Made by a program: the position numbers and the translations under genes. This document shows, one piece after another, positions 25,727 through 33,854 of a stretch of 64,000 bases of DNA. The DNA comes from Orenia marismortui DSM 5156. GTDB taxonomy: Bacteria > Bacillota > Halanaerobiia > Halobacteroidales > Halobacteroidaceae. The stretch lies in the NCBI RefSeq assembly GCF_000379025.1, contig NZ_KB900620.1, positions 240,802 to 304,801 of the forward strand. The letters are read 5' to 3'. The notes beneath the pieces are model-generated. The model had not been told where the DNA came from. It did no database searches and saw only the letters and a program-made list of their open reading frames with translations. The first letter of the stretch is position 1, and every line of letters starts with the position of its first letter.

Positions 25727-27070
25727 TTAAACAACCATATCATCAACTTCAGTTAAGACCTCATCCATAATTGACATCGCTTCTCTAATCTCCCTTTCTT
25801 TAATAGTCAAAGGTGGTGCTATGATAATAATATTCTCATGGGAATAAGTCGAAAAGCCTTTTTCTTTCAGACTAGTTAAAATTTGAGGCATTATTCCATC
25901 GGGATCTTGACCATAACTTACTAGTGGTTCTTTACTTACTTTATCCTTAACCAGCTCTATTGCTGAGAAAAGACCAATATATCTAACATCACCTACAGAT
26001 GGATGTTTGGCTTTTAAATTTTCTAATTCTGATCCTAAAACTACTTCCATTGCCCTGGAATTTTCTATTAACTTCTCTTCTTCATAAACTTCCAAGGTAG
26101 CTAATCCAGCTGCACAACCCATTGGATGAGCACTATAAGTTAGTCCACACATTAAAGTATTATCATTAAAGTATTGAGCGATATCTCTTCTAACTAGTAC
26201 TCCTCCTAAAGGCACATAACCACAAGTCACTCCTTTAGCAAATGTAATCAAATCTGGCTCTACATCCCAGTTATTACAAGCAAACCATTTACCTGTCCTA
26301 CCAAAACCAGCCATTACTTCATCACAAACCATTAAAATACCAAACTCATCACATATCTTTCTAATCCCTTGCAAATATCCTTTTGGAGGAATAATCACTC
26401 CATTACTACCAGTTACAGTTTCTAAAAAGATAGCAGCTATACTCTCTCGACCTTCATAAATTATCTGTTCCCTTAGTTGATCTAAATAATATTGACTAGC
26501 CTCCTCTTCATTATTAAATTCAATTGGACTACGATATAAATAAGGATCAAAGAATTTAATAAACCCAGGAATTCCAGGTTCACAGGTGAATCTTCTTGGC
26601 TCTCCTGTTAAATTGGCTGCTCCATAAGTCGCCCCATGATAAGAACGATATCTAGACATCACCTTATTTCGACCAGTAAACATCTTGGCGATCTTTAATG
26701 CATTTTCATTTGCTTCTGCCCCACCAATGGTAAAGAATACTTTACCCATATTATCCGGTGCAACTTCTAATAGTTTAGTAGCTAACTCTGCTCTAACATC
26801 AACTGCATGAGCCGGACCTATATAAGGTAATTTTTCTGCCTGTTCTTTAATTGCATCGATTACTTTTTTATTTCCATGACCAATATTAACATTAACTAAT
26901 TGGGATGACATATCAAAATACTTTTGGCCAGTATGATCCCAATAATAGATTCCTTCTGCCTTAGTTATCACCTTAGGGTCTACATTGTTTTGAGCACTCC
27001 ACGAATGAAGATTACTCTTCTTATCTTTCACTTTTATACTTTCTGCGTCATTAAACTTATCTTTAACCAT
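25727..27070 (-). CDS. Class III aminotransferase, candidate beta-alanine transaminase
   Basis: A 447-residue PLP enzyme of the class III (omega) family. PLP and substrate motifs include GGAEANENALKIA, SYHGATYGA, VCDEVMAGFGRTG and ITFAKGVTCGYVPLG with the Schiff-base lysine. Its place as first gene of the operon and the downstream Fe-ADH point to beta-alanine to malonate semialdehyde conversion, with pyruvate or 2-oxoglutarate as acceptor. Other omega-amino acids are possible. AGAGGTG places the start at ATG 27070, not the TTG/ATG at 27079. The consensus promoter at 27184-27212 lies upstream. Confidence 0.87.
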   Translation of the reverse strand: MVKDKFNDAESIKVKDKKSNLHSWSAQNNVDPKVITKAEGIYYWDHTGQKYFDMSSQLVNVNIGHGNKKVIDAIKEQAEKLPYIGPAHAVDVRAELATKLLEVAPDNMGKVFFTIGGAEANENALKIAKMFTGRNKVMSRYRSYHGATYGAANLTGEPRRFTCEPGIPGFIKFFDPYLYRSPIEFNNEEEASQYYLDQLREQIIYEGRESIAAIFLETVTGSNGVIIPPKGYLQGIRKICDEFGILMVCDEVMAGFGRTGKWFACNNWDVEPDLITFAKGVTCGYVPLGGVLVRRDIAQYFNDNTLMCGLTYSAHPMGCAAGLATLEVYEEEKLIENSRAMEVVLGSELENLKAKHPSVGDVRYIGLFSAIELVKDKVSKEPLVSYGQDPDGIMPQILTSLKEKGFSTYSHENIIIIAPPLTIKEREIREAMSIMDEVLTEVDDMVV

Positions 27071-27141
27071 TAACTTCACCTCTTCTAATATTGATGAATA
27101 AATTTAAAAATAATATTATTTTTAAAAACTTTAAACAAAAC

Positions 27142-27165
27142 CTAACATAATTTTGTGTTAGGTCT
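27142..27165 (-). promoter_or_regulatory. Inverted repeat near the transcription start of the pyrimidine operon
   Basis: ACCTAACA (27142-27149) and TGTTAGGT (27158-27165), 8-base arms and 8-base spacer, about 20 bases after the -10. Its position fits a repressor operator or a leader hairpin. Confidence 0.45.
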
Positions 27166-27183
27166 ATGTAAACTATATGTTAT

Positions 27184-27212
27184 ATTATAATCATAATAAC
27201 TGATTATGTCAA
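27184..27212 (-). promoter_or_regulatory. Sigma-A promoter of the pyrimidine catabolic operon
   Basis: TTGACA (27207-27212), 17 bases, TATAAT (27184-27189) on the minus strand: perfect consensus. A strong promoter on a catabolic operon implies repression in the absence of substrate. Confidence 0.88.
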
Positions 27213-27686
27213 GTTATTTTCGTTTTTTTGACAAAAATAGAGTGTCGAAGTTAAAATTATGTTAGTTATATGTTATATTTGCGTTAAGTTTCTTCATATA
27301 TTATAATTCATGATAAAGATTTAAAGACTTATCCAAATGAATTCTTATTAATGGATAATTTACTTTCTAATAATGTATAATCAGAAAAGATTGCACCTAG
27401 AGAATTAGTCTAATTATAAAGCTAAAATTTTATTTTAATAAATTAGTAATTAAATCTTCGATCAATAACTCTAAATCAAAAAACTAAAGCCCAAATTCTA
27501 ATCCTAGACTTTAGTTTTTAAATTCACTAAAACTCTAACTTTATTTATATTTTTTATTTCAATAGCTACATATATAAAAAGATAATTGCTAGACTAATAT
27601 AATTTCCTAACTTAATCTTAAAATCTTTCTCACTTTCCTAACTGAAATTTTTTACAGTTAGATTTTATAGCTACCTCAATAAAAAA
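27213..27686. other. 470-base gap upstream of the pyrimidine operon, no gene seen
   Basis: No open frame with a ribosome site on either strand. It holds a second copy of the TTATATGTTATATT word near 27268, also seen at 27171, and a hairpin with AAAACTAAAG / CTTTAGTTTT arms at 27480-27518. That hairpin looks like a terminator without a gene. It may be the remains of a lost gene between the two operons. Confidence 0.5.
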
Positions 27687-27717
27687 ATAAGCATATCATC
27701 AAAGATGATATGCTTAT
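27687..27717 (-). terminator. Terminator after aprB
   Basis: 14-base arms (27687-27700 / 27704-27717) with AAA loop, followed by TTTTTTT on the minus strand. The stem overlaps the aprB stop codon and ends the sulfur assimilation operon. Confidence 0.88.
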
Positions 27718-28049
27718 AAATTTGAATTAAACCATAACTTATTTTGAATATTAAACTCCTCTACAGAACCATCTAATTTATTTAACTTCCAGACTATCTT
27801 ATCGCCCAAGTCTTGTGCCTGTAAAGTAGAACCTCTCCCACCAATTTCCACTGGTAAATACATTTCGATAGCTTGCCTTGGGCATTCTTTAACACAAGCA
27901 GCACAGTCCCAGCATTCCCGTTTGTCCCTTATTTCAGCTTGATTATCTTTATTCTTATATATTAAATTACCAGGACAAACTCTCATACAACGGGATTCTT
28001 TACTATTTCCACACCCATTACATAAACTTTTATTAATTTTTACTGACAT
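27714..28049 (-). CDS. aprB: AprB-like ferredoxin subunit of adenylylsulfate (APS) reductase
   Basis: 111 residues with two [4Fe-4S] motifs: CNGCGNSKESRCMRVCP and CWDCAACVKECP. The following C-terminal stretch (about 62-111) keeps the AprB-type GGRGSTLQAQDLGDKIVWKL tail region (shown in part), shorter than the about 150 residues of sulfate reducers. It transfers electrons to the FAD of AprA, with which it overlaps by 17 bases. It is the last gene of the sulfur operon. A generic ferredoxin is less likely because of the tail and the aprA partner. Confidence 0.83.
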   Translation of the reverse strand: MSVKINKSLCNGCGNSKESRCMRVCPGNLIYKNKDNQAEIRDKRECWDCAACVKECPRQAIEMYLPVEIGGRGSTLQAQDLGDKIVWKLNKLDGSVEEFNIQNKLWFNSNL

Positions 28050-29727
28050 CTAAATCACCTAACTTTATATGATCTCTTTCAATAATTTTAATCTTGTCAA
28101 GCTCTGGATCATAAATAGAATTGACAAATTTAAACCAATTTTTATCATCTTTATTTGGATAATCAACTCTCTCTTGATAACATCTCCAACGAGTCTCTTT
28201 TCTATATAGTAGATGTTCCACTAGCACTCTAGCTACATCCACCCGATCAATAACTTCATGTAGATTCATCAACTGATGAATATCTTTGGCTCTTGCTCTA
28301 GTTAAATCTTCTTTTAATATTTTAAGCTCTTTTCTAGCTCTAATAAGCTTTCCTTCATCCAAACGATAATTACTGCTTAAGCCACCAGCATATTCATCCA
28401 TAATCTTTTGTAATCTTTCTTCGAGATCTTCAGGAAGAAAACCTTCCGATTTCTCTAAAGGAGAGAATACTCTATCCAGCTCCTTATCTATAATTTTATC
28501 ACTAACTTCTACATATTCTAGATTGCCAATATAATTCAAAGCATCAAGCCCTGCTATCTCACCTTCAACCATAGCACCAGTAACATACTTTTTAGGTGCT
28601 CCTCCAGCTACATCTCCAGCTGCATATAAACCTTCTAAGGTACTCCTTCTTTTACTATCAACCCAATAGCCTGATTGAGAATGTCCCCCTACAATATAGG
28701 GTTCTGTTCCATAAATCTCAACTGGATTTTGATTAGGTTCCACCTCACTATCAGCCCATTTCAAGACAATCCCTGGAGACATATTTAAAAATGATCGCTT
28801 TAAACGATTATTACTATCATCATTTAAATGAGTAACATCTAAATAGCAAGGCCCCTTCCCCCGCTGATTCTCATATAGGGTGGCATGTAATCTATACGGG
28901 GTAGAATTCTTCTTATACTGCTCTTGATACTCTAATCCATCTCTATTAATTTGTTTCGCCTTAAAACTTTGAGCCAGAACACCTGTAGGAGAAATAGTAT
29001 CCTTCGTTCTTAACGCAATAAACCTCATTTCAAAGGTAGTCATCTCTGCTCCAGCCCTAATACCCATAGCATATCCTGCTCCAGTATTAAAAGGAGAATA
29101 CCACATCTTATGTCTCGCTGCCCCTGGATTATTAGGTTTATAAATTCCAGAAGCTCCTCCTGTAGCACAGATAACAGCCTTAGCTTGAATAACATAAAAC
29201 TTATTCTCTCTTACTGAAAAACCAAAGGCTCCGCTAACTTTGTTATCTATTAGTATATAATTAGTAATATTAACCCTATTTAGAACCTCTACTCCACTCT
29301 CTTTAACAGCTTTAGCCATAATCGGCTTAATATGCTCACCATTAATCTTAACACTCCGCTTACCCTTAGCTACATAATTACCAACTTCATCCTTCAAGAA
29401 GGGTAATCCCCATTTTTCCAGCCAATTGCTTGCTTTATTTAATCCCTGTGCTAGAGTATAAACTAGATCATCTCTGACTAATCCTTCTGAATCATTCTTA
29501 ACATAATCCAAAAAATCCCTTGGAGTTACTCCAGGATTTAAATAGGCATTAATTGCACTAATTCCTGCTGCCAAACAACCACTCCGCTTAATATGGGCTT
29601 TGTCAACTATTAGAACATCGCTTTTAGGGTCTTCTTCCTTTATCCTAGCTCCAGCATAACATCCAGCAGCTCCACCACCGATGATTAAGATATCAGTATT
29701 CAATTTAACGATTTCGATATTTTTCAT
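28033..29727 (-). CDS. aprA: AprA-like flavoprotein subunit of adenylylsulfate (APS) reductase
   Basis: A 564-residue FAD protein of the succinate dehydrogenase/fumarate reductase fold. FAD loop LIIGGGAAGCYAGAR and the AprA-like KRSGCLAAGISAINAYL are near the N terminus; EMRFIALRTKD, the YIVGGHSQSGYW region and LYAAGDVAGGAPKK follow. AprA-type enzymes reduce APS to sulfite plus AMP. In sulfate reducers this is dissimilatory; here the neighbours (Sat, siroheme sulfite reductase, MetY) show an assimilatory role. The open frame extends 34 codons further up through a repeat, but AAAGGGTGAT fixes the start at ATG 29727. About 100 residues shorter than Desulfovibrio AprA. Confidence 0.8.
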   Translation of the reverse strand: MKNIEIVKLNTDILIIGGGAAGCYAGARIKEEDPKSDVLIVDKAHIKRSGCLAAGISAINAYLNPGVTPRDFLDYVKNDSEGLVRDDLVYTLAQGLNKASNWLEKWGLPFLKDEVGNYVAKGKRSVKINGEHIKPIMAKAVKESGVEVLNRVNITNYILIDNKVSGAFGFSVRENKFYVIQAKAVICATGGASGIYKPNNPGAARHKMWYSPFNTGAGYAMGIRAGAEMTTFEMRFIALRTKDTISPTGVLAQSFKAKQINRDGLEYQEQYKKNSTPYRLHATLYENQRGKGPCYLDVTHLNDDSNNRLKRSFLNMSPGIVLKWADSEVEPNQNPVEIYGTEPYIVGGHSQSGYWVDSKRRSTLEGLYAAGDVAGGAPKKYVTGAMVEGEIAGLDALNYIGNLEYVEVSDKIIDKELDRVFSPLEKSEGFLPEDLEERLQKIMDEYAGGLSSNYRLDEGKLIRARKELKILKEDLTRARAKDIHQLMNLHEVIDRVDVARVLVEHLLYRKETRWRCYQERVDYPNKDDKNWFKFVNSIYDPELDKIKIIERDHIKLGDLDVSKN

Positions 29728-29775
29728 ATTCATCACCCTTTGAAAATGTACACATTTTCGAATGTATAATGTAAA

Positions 29776-29803
29776 ATTGATAATTGATAATTGATAATTG
29801 ATA
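29776..29803. repeat. Four tandem copies of ATTGATA upstream of aprA
   Basis: A 7-base unit repeated four times without change (29776-29803), followed by ATC. It belongs to a longer stretch with TGTATAATGTAAAATTGA words resembling the TGTACAATTGA elements. Copy number may vary between strains. Confidence 0.7.
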
Positions 29804-29949
29804 ATCAAAACACAAATTTCACCGATCACTATAAAATCCTAAATGACTAAATCACATCATATTTTTTTGAATTAAGTTTTGAAAAACTTAATCTTTAATT
29901 ATACACTCTAGATTTTACATTATAAATTATTAAACTCTCCAAGCCTTTA

Positions 29950-30131
29950 GAAACTTGTAGACGATAATCGCTTATAGAACTTTAGCTCCCTTTAGGTCAA
30001 CGTCCCTACGAGTCCTCCGGACTCTTCGTGCAGAGAAATAAAGTTTCCCTCTTTTTAGAAACTTTATAATCACGAAGAGTTTCTAAAGAAACTCGTAGAC
30101 GATAATCGCTTATAGAACTTTAGCGATTATC
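29950..30131. repeat. Compound palindromic repeat element between sat and aprA
   Basis: A 37-base direct repeat with one mismatch occurs at 29950-29986 and 30088-30124. Between and around the copies are nested inverted repeats: GAGTCC/GGACTC (30010-30024), ACTCTTCGTG/CACGAAGAGT (30021-30030/30071-30080), AAAGTTTC/GAAACTTT (30040-30065), GAGTTTC/GAAACTC (30077-30094) and GATAATCGCT/AGCGATTATC (30101-30131). The last overlaps the sat stop codon. The region is visibly richer in G and C than its surroundings and holds no gene. Confidence 0.75.
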
Positions 30132-31278
30132 TCGCCATCCCTCTTATCAACACATCTGCCACCTCTGGTCTAGTCATCTCTTTAGGCGGCTTCTTTCCTT
30201 CCCTTAATAAGCCACGTACTTTAGTACCACTTAAGAAGATATGAGTTTCTTGACTATGAGGACATGTCTTCGCAGTAGCCATACTTTCACAATCTTTACA
30301 ATAAAACGCATGTTCAAAGCATAATGGTTCAATACCTATCTCTTCAGCCTTAAAGTTATCAAAGATCTCTTGCGCTTCATATGTACCATAATAATCACCA
30401 ACTCCAGCATGGTCACGCCCTACAATAAAATGGGTACAGCCATAATTTTTGCGACACAAGGCATGAAATACCGCCTCTCTTGGTCCTGCATATCTCATTG
30501 CTGCCGGAAACACAGCTAAATCCGTCCTGTTTTGAGGGTAAATTTTATTCATTACTACTTCATAGCTTTCAATTCGATATTCTACTGGAACATCAGTACC
30601 CTTAGTCTCGCCTACTAATGGTGTTAATAGTAAGGCATCACAAATCTCTAAAGCACACTTCTGAATATATTCATGAGCCCTATGAATTGGATTTCTAGTT
30701 TGAAATCCTACAACTCGCTTCCATCCTTGCTCTTCAATTAATTCTCTAACATCCTTTGGATCTAATCTATACTCATTAAATAGCTTATGCTTAATTCTTC
30801 TTAATAATGAGATCTTACCACCTAATAGAACTTTTCCACGTTCATAAATTTTAGCTACTCCTGGATGTTCAGTATCTGTAGTTTTATATACCCACTCAGC
30901 TTCCTTCTCTTGATTATATTCATATTTATCTTCCAAATGTAAAACTGCATATACAGTTCCTTCACTATCAGTTAAAGCAACATCTTGACCTGTCTTCAAA
31001 CTCTCTGACTCTTCTTTACTAACTCCTAATACAATAGGAATAGTCCAAGCTAAACCATTAATTAAATGCATCTCTTCAACAACTTTAATATAATCATCCT
31101 GATTCATAAATCCTTCTAGTGGACTATAAAGTCCAATAGCTATATTCTCTGCCTCTGTTAGATCACGTACACTTAACTTTAACTGTGGCATCTCAATAGC
31201 TTTCTTCAATAAATCTTCACGTTCTTTTCCTTCTAATACTCTATTTACTAACTTTCCACCATGAGCTTCAATTGACAT
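30127..31278 (-). CDS. sat: ATP sulfurylase (sulfate adenylyltransferase)
   Basis: A 383-residue single-domain Sat. The active-site motifs [14 protein letters not shown] (with HxxH) and [13 protein letters not shown] are intact, and a four-ligand zinc site is suggested by [15 protein letters not shown]. It makes APS from sulfate and ATP, the first activation step, feeding AprAB and/or CysC. It is transcribed leftward after cysC and DUF2061 with a 137-base gap. AGGAGG precedes the ATG. It is of the dimeric/homo-oligomeric Sat type rather than the CysDN GTPase type. Confidence 0.95.
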   Translation of the reverse strand: MSIEAHGGKLVNRVLEGKEREDLLKKAIEMPQLKLSVRDLTEAENIAIGLYSPLEGFMNQDDYIKVVEEMHLINGLAWTIPIVLGVSKEESESLKTGQDVALTDSEGTVYAVLHLEDKYEYNQEKEAEWVYKTTDTEHPGVAKIYERGKVLLGGKISLLRRIKHKLFNEYRLDPKDVRELIEEQGWKRVVGFQTRNPIHRAHEYIQKCALEICDALLLTPLVGETKGTDVPVEYRIESYEVVMNKIYPQNRTDLAVFPAAMRYAGPREAVFHALCRKNYGCTHFIVGRDHAGVGDYYGTYEAQEIFDNFKAEEIGIEPLCFEHAFYCKDCESMATAKTCPHSQETHIFLSGTKVRGLLREGKKPPKEMTRPEVADVLIRGMAR

Positions 31279-31415
31279 AATAATTCCTCCTAATATATTT
31301 ACAATTAGAATTAGATAAGTTAAAATATAAGACGTAATTTAAATTCTTAGAAGCTGTTAACTAAAAATCAAGCGACTCCACTCGCTAACTATTGAGATTT
31401 TATATCTACTTTAAA

Positions 31416-31652
31416 TTAGTTAGCAGCTAATTCTTCCATTTCATGCTCAATATCATTACCTTCTCTTAAAGTTATTCTTTCCCAAATGCCTTCATGAAGA
31501 TAGTAGATAGCAATTTTAGAAATTATCTCGACCAAAGCTGCAGAACCAGCCAACTTCAATTCTCCAGTTAAGAAATAGACAATTAGCATGGTAGTTGTTG
31601 TAGCAGTTATTCTCCAAGTAACCGCCTTCAACAATCGTAATTTTTTAATCAT
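31416..31652 (-). CDS. DUF2061 small membrane protein
   Basis: 78 residues. Two hydrophobic segments (about 10-27 and 33-52) with RLLKAVTWRITATTTTMLIVYFLTG-type sequence (motif R-x-x-K-x-x-x-W-R) and the C-terminal YYLHEGIWERI mark DUF2061. The family is often found next to sulfate-activation genes such as cysC and may help sulfate import or membrane placement of the pathway; no activity is proven. Its start overlaps the cysC stop by 8 bases, so translation is coupled. Confidence 0.82.
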   Translation of the reverse strand: MIKKLRLLKAVTWRITATTTTMLIVYFLTGELKLAGSAALVEIISKIAIYYLHEGIWERITLREGNDIEHEMEELAAN

Positions 31653-32238
31653 TTATAATTACCCCCAATACCTTCTTTACTGAATCAGCCACTGATAATT
31701 TAGTAGTATCTATAATCAACTCTGAATTTTCTGGAACTTCATAAGGAGCAGATATTCCAGTGAAATTCTTAATTTCCCCACTTTTAGCCTTCTCATATAA
31801 TCCTTTAGGATCACGTTCAGCACAAGTATCTACATCTGCCTTAACATAAACTTCAATAAAGTTATCTTCTCCTGCTCTTTGTCGAGCAAAATTTCTTATC
31901 TCTTGATAAGGAGAGATAAAAGAAGCCAATGTAATCAATCCTGCATCCTTAAATAATGCTGCCACTTCAGCAATTCGACGAATATTCTCATTTCTATCCT
32001 CAGCAGTAAATCCCAAATCGGAATTTAAGCCATGGCGTACATTATCGCCATCTAGACGGTAGACAGCCTTACCTAATTTAATTAACTCTTTCTCAACCTC
32101 TACAGCAACAGTAGATTTGCCAGCTCCTGAAAGTCCAGTAAACCAAACAACCAATCCCTCTTGATCTAAATTATCACATCTATCTTCATAACTTACCTTT
32201 CCTTCATGCCAAACTATATTTTTGTTCGATTCCTCCAT
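31645..32238 (-). CDS. cysC: APS kinase
   Basis: 197 residues. P-loop GLSGAGKST (about 37-45), RLDGDNVRHGLNSDLGF and FISPYQEIR are the standard APS kinase motifs. It phosphorylates APS to PAPS. No PAPS reductase or sulfotransferase is present in this window, and the neighbouring AprAB uses APS directly, so PAPS here may serve sulfation or PAP metabolism elsewhere. An in-frame extension to 32301 runs through a repeat and is rejected; GGGAGGAG places the start at ATG 32238. Confidence 0.93.
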   Translation of the reverse strand: MEESNKNIVWHEGKVSYEDRCDNLDQEGLVVWFTGLSGAGKSTVAVEVEKELIKLGKAVYRLDGDNVRHGLNSDLGFTAEDRNENIRRIAEVAALFKDAGLITLASFISPYQEIRNFARQRAGEDNFIEVYVKADVDTCAERDPKGLYEKAKSGEIKNFTGISAPYEVPENSELIIDTTKLSVADSVKKVLGVIIND

Positions 32239-32261
32239 ACTCAAACTCCTCCCGTTTATTA

Positions 32262-32402
32262 ATTTACAATTGACAATGTACAATGCATAATTAAAAAGCA
32301 ATTATTAAAAGATTTAGTACTAGATTTCTTTTAATCACTCATTAAATATTTGTATTTCAACGATTTTACTTGACAATTGTAAATTATACATTGTACATTA
32401 TT
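32262..32402. repeat. Inverted-repeat element of the TGTACAATTGA family between metY and cysC
   Basis: One end reads AATTTACAATTGACAATGTA, the other ends TTGTAAATTATACATTGTAC; the two are near-complements separated by about 90 bases. It matches the element at 11637-11740. Its inner edge touches the metY stop codon. Confidence 0.65.
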
Positions 32403-33612
32403 ATTTAAGTGCTTGTGCAAAATCTGCTTTAAGATCTTCTATATCCTCAATTCCAACGCTTACTCTAATTAAATCATCATAAGCACCTAATGCCTCTCTC
32501 TCTTTTACTGTATTTTTAGCATAGATTGTAGAGGCGGGATGGATAACCAGTGACTTAACATCACCAATATTAGCTAAATTATAGAAATATTTTAATTTAT
32601 TTATGACTTTAAAAGCCTTATCTTTACTAGCCACTCTTAAGGTCAACATTCCACCAAAGTCATTTTTTAATAGATTTTTAGCCCGCTCATTATATTTATT
32701 ACTCTCTAAACCTGGATAATTAACCTCTTTTACCTTAGGATGTTCTAACAAAAAATTTGCCAACTCCAAAGCATTATTAGAATGCTTTTCCATCCTTAAA
32801 GCCAAAGTAGGAATCCCTAACTCATTTAACAAAGAAGTTAGCGGAGATGAAGAAGGTCCGAAATCTTTAAATGTCTCTCCTCTTGCTTTAACAGTAAAAG
32901 CTAACTTTCCAAATCTTTTATATTCAGAGAAGTTAGCAAAAATAGTCCAGTCAAAATTTCCACCATCTATAATTACCCCTCCGATAGAATTAGCAGTACC
33001 ATTGATATACTTGGAAGTAGAATGAATTACAATATTTGCACCCAATTCTAATGGCTTAATTAAAGCTGGAGTTGTCATTGTACTATCAACAATTAGTGGG
33101 ATATTATTCTTCTCACATACTTCAGCTATACCTTTAATATCTGGGATATCTAATTTAGGGTTACCTAATGTCTCTAGAAAGACAAACTTAGTTTTATTAG
33201 TTATTAACTTAGCAATATCATCTCGTTCAACCCCTTGACTAAATCGAGGAGTAATACCATACTTTTGATAATTTTTAAATAGATTATAAGTTCCTCCAAA
33301 TAAAGAACTAGTTGCTACAAACTCATCACCTGCCTCTAATAATGTTAATGTAGCTGTAGAAATAGCTGCCATCCCTGAAGCAGCAAGTATAGACTGTTTT
33401 CCTCCTTCCAAACTAGCTAATTTATCTTCTAGAGCTTTAATTGTTGGATTACTAACCCTGGAATAGGCATATCCTAAAGCACGATTCTTAAATACTTTCT
33501 CCAGTTCTTCTGCATCTTCATAAGCAAAGGAGTTACTTAAATAAACTGGCGTATTAGTAGCTCCATATTGATCTTTTATTTTTAAATTTACTAACTTCGT
33601 TTCAAAGTTCAT
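32401..33612 (-). CDS. metY: O-acetylhomoserine sulfhydrylase (MetY type)
   Basis: A 403-residue PLP enzyme of the Cys/Met metabolism family. SRVSNPTIKALEDKLA and the PLP-lysine region HSTSKYINGTANSIGGV are diagnostic of MetY/MetZ. It replaces the acetyl group of O-acetylhomoserine with sulfide or, in organisms with the carrier-protein route, with sulfur delivered as a protein thiocarboxylate, giving homocysteine. It follows sulfite reductase and the hcyS-F-D-like genes, the same set as known for the thiocarboxylate-dependent pathway. AGGAGGAG precedes the ATG. It is part of the SAM-riboswitch operon. Confidence 0.9.
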   Translation of the reverse strand: MNFETKLVNLKIKDQYGATNTPVYLSNSFAYEDAEELEKVFKNRALGYAYSRVSNPTIKALEDKLASLEGGKQSILAASGMAAISTATLTLLEAGDEFVATSSLFGGTYNLFKNYQKYGITPRFSQGVERDDIAKLITNKTKFVFLETLGNPKLDIPDIKGIAEVCEKNNIPLIVDSTMTTPALIKPLELGANIVIHSTSKYINGTANSIGGVIIDGGNFDWTIFANFSEYKRFGKLAFTVKARGETFKDFGPSSSPLTSLLNELGIPTLALRMEKHSNNALELANFLLEHPKVKEVNYPGLESNKYNERAKNLLKNDFGGMLTLRVASKDKAFKVINKLKYFYNLANIGDVKSLVIHPASTIYAKNTVKEREALGAYDDLIRVSVGIEDIEDLKADFAQALK

Positions 33613-33730
33613 ACTCTTCTCCTCCTACTTCTCAAATTAGTTGCTTGATAGCATATAATTTACAGTTATTAATATATGTTCTAATAGAAAAATTGTTACT
33701 CTAAATAGATGATGTGATGTTTTAATAACT

Positions 33731-33785
33731 AGTGGCAAGTTACTAGCTCCAACAAATTTGAAATGGTCACCTGCTACTTGCCACT
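33731..33785. repeat. Palindromic repeat between metY and sulfite reductase genes
   Basis: AGTGGCAAGT (33731-33740) and its exact complement ACTTGCCACT (33776-33785) surround TACTAGCTCC and related words. The gap (33613-33854) has no gene; no T-tract follows on the minus strand, so transcription can continue from sir to metY. Confidence 0.55.
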
Positions 33786-33854
33786 GCTTACTACAGTTAT
33801 ATAGCTATATCAAAATTTAACTATCACCTGCCAACTTAACATAACAAATTATTA

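Noticed and set aside
29776-29803. ATTGATA repeats as a CRISPR-like array
   Set aside because: The unit is 7 bases with no spacers; no cas gene is present in the window.
28033-29829. Longer aprA start giving a 598-residue protein
   Set aside because: The first 34 codons translate the ATTGATA tandem repeat and adjoining repeat DNA; the ribosome site and family alignment begin at ATG 29727.
31645-32301. Longer cysC start
   Set aside because: The extension reads through the TGTACAATTGA repeat element; GGGAGGAG lies before ATG 32238.
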